A DNA stretch of 8,324 nucleotides from Peptococcaceae bacterium (GTDB taxonomy: Bacteria; Bacillota; Peptococcia; DRI-13; UBA5745), in the NCBI GenBank assembly GCA_031264885.1, contig JAISDM010000229.1, forward strand, positions 1 through 8,324, written 5' to 3'. The notes under the pieces were generated by a model. The model made no database searches, was not told where the DNA came from, and saw only the letters and a list, made by a program, of their open reading frames with translations. The position numbers and the translations under genes are program-made. The first letter of the stretch is position 1, and every line of letters begins with the position of its first letter. This document shows, one piece after another, positions 7,685-8,324 of this stretch.

Positions 7685-8159
7685 GAGATCCTCCTTGGGA
7701 TTTGGGTTTTTGTAATTCTGTGAATATGGGTCTAAAGCCGTATTTTGCATAGAAACCAAACGCTTCTTCATTGCCGGCCGCGACTTTAATGGTTACGTCT
7801 GTTACATCATTACGCGAATGGATCCAGTCAAGCGATTTTTCCACTAACGCGCTGCCGATACGCTGTTTGCGATAGTTAGGCTTTACGTAGATGGAATCTA
7901 TTTCTCCGATATTATCCACAACGCTTGATACGCAGTATCCGATTTTTTTGTCGCGGTCATAAGCTATGACTATGAACAATTTCCCTTTGCCCGCGCGGGA
8001 AAAAAGCGACTGTTTTCTTTGGCGGAACGTAAAATCTTTGTAGCGGTGTTTGAAGTCGAGCGATTTTTCAAAATGGACTTGATTCAGCTGAATCCATAAT
8101 TCTTCAATATCGTCAATAAGCGTTTCGTTGCCGGTAAAATATGAAATCTCGTTATTCAT
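7671..8159 (-). CDS. GNAT-family N-acetyltransferase, single-domain
   Basis: 162-residue GNAT enzyme using acetyl-CoA. The N-terminal half includes IEELWIQLNQVH (18-29) and FTFRQRKQSLF (43-53). The core has GYCVSSV, then motif A GEIDSIYVKPNYRKQRIGSA, with the Q/R-x-x-G-x-A loop at Q99-R-I-G102-S-A104. Motif B is GNEEAFGFYAKYGFRP (129-144), including Asn130 and Tyr137. The acceptor is unknown; the pattern is that of ordinary small RimI-like GNATs. The ATG start lies inside the end of the upstream antitoxin-like gene (8-bp overlap), and the purine-rich GAAGAAG just ahead is a modest ribosome binding site. The overlaps on both sides suggest one transcript encoding antitoxin-like protein, this GNAT and the two-domain GNAT. 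Because ribbon-helix-helix antitoxins can pair with GNAT toxins, a toxin role is an alternative, but the sequence itself does not mark it as TacT/AtaT-like. Confidence 0.9.
   Translation of the reverse strand: MNNEISYFTGNETLIDDIEELWIQLNQVHFEKSLDFKHRYKDFTFRQRKQSLFSRAGKGKLFIVIAYDRDKKIGYCVSSVVDNIGEIDSIYVKPNYRKQRIGSALVEKSLDWIHSRNDVTDVTIKVAAGNEEAFGFYAKYGFRPIFTELQKPKSQGGSRDDG
7690..7696 (-). promoter_or_regulatory. Ribosome binding site of the two-domain GNAT gene
   Basis: AAGGAGG on the minus strand, 5 nt ahead of the GTG at 7682-7684, embedded in the 3' coding end of the preceding GNAT gene. It determines the GTG start. Confidence 0.8.
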
Positions 8160-8324
8160 ACTTCTTCACACTGCCCAAGCCGGCGCGTGTCATATCGTTT
8201 GTCATAGGCCGCGCCGTTATCTTGAAGGGTATCTCCTTTCTGCCGCTCACCGCTTTCGCGAATACAATGAAAGCCGCTGTCATCAATTCCATCTCGCCGC
8301 ACACAGCCTCGAAATCGCGTTTCA
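8152..8324 (-). CDS. RelB/DinJ-type antitoxin, C-terminal part (cut by window edge)
   Basis: 57 complete codons in frame with the window edge, ending in TAA at 8152-8154. The start KRDFEAVCGEM, followed by MTAAFIVFAKAV and KEIPFKI, matches the RelB/DinJ ribbon-helix-helix antitoxin pattern (family form: KxxFExxCxxxGxxMTTAFxxFxxxxxxxxxIPFEI). The helix segment appears one residue shorter than usual (EMELMTAAF where GLSMTTAF is typical). The C-terminal tail (TARPMTNDMTRAGLGSVKKYE) does not match the usual SNMARLRxA tail, so the toxin-binding end is altered. The 3' end overlaps the GNAT start by 8 bp. No RelE/YafQ toxin follows, so the gene is an orphan antitoxin, a degrading one, or an antitoxin paired with the GNAT. 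Family assignment rests on a short stretch; the N-terminus is outside the window. Confidence 0.65.
   Translation of the reverse strand, partial: KRDFEAVCGEMELMTAAFIVFAKAVSGRKEIPFKITARPMTNDMTRAGLGSVKKYE

Noticed and set aside
8160..8323. Alternative minus-strand frame whose TGA overlaps the GNAT ATG
   Set aside because: The frame is open but its translation resembles nothing; the adjacent frame ending at 8152 shows the RelB/DinJ pattern.

Overview
The window looks like chromosomal DNA from a GC-rich anaerobic Firmicute-type bacterium, probably Clostridia (Oscillospiraceae-like). This is inferred from strong AAGGAGG-type ribosome binding sites, GTG starts, and the mix of families: an HxlR regulator, a PAP2_3-type phosphatase, an Rpn-type fragment and a RelB/DinJ-type antitoxin. 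No rRNA, tRNA, CRISPR array, phage gene or complete transposase gene was found.

Layout. Bases 1-320 hold no gene but are packed with repeats: a small element with inverted ends (7-124), paired REP-like palindromes, and an 18-bp GC-rich tandem repeat. A minus-strand PAP2-family membrane phosphatase follows (321-986); its 3' end runs into repeat sequence. After a hairpin-rich spacer comes a minus-strand HxlR-family regulator (1280-1672). It is divergent from a two-gene plus-strand operon (1953-6127). The first operon gene encodes an unusual single protein joining a DUF454/YbaN membrane domain, a Gly/Ala-rich linker and a CydD-like ABC exporter half. The second encodes the CydC-like partner. Bases 6128-6531 are gene-free and hold a second nested repeat cluster related to the one at the left edge.

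The right part is a minus-strand, AT-richer gene string, in transcription order: the C-terminal part of a RelB/DinJ-type antitoxin cut by the window edge (8152-8324), a single-domain GNAT acetyltransferase (7671-8159, 8-bp overlap), a two-domain GNAT acetyltransferase (6914-7684, 14-bp overlap), and a 5'-truncated Rpn-type fragment (6532-6924).

How the genes may work together. CydDC-type exporters move cysteine or glutathione out of the cytoplasm. HxlR regulators often sense thiol or electrophile stress through a conserved N-terminal cysteine, which this one has, along with an extra CxxxCxxCH tail. A thiol-responsive regulator controlling a divergent thiol exporter is a reasonable hypothesis, not proven here. 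Other points of interest are the DUF454-CydD fusion, the paired palindromes with identical 21-nt spacing at two distant sites, the antitoxin/GNAT overlap, and an internal ribosome binding site inside the Rpn fragment that would express only its C-terminal domain.
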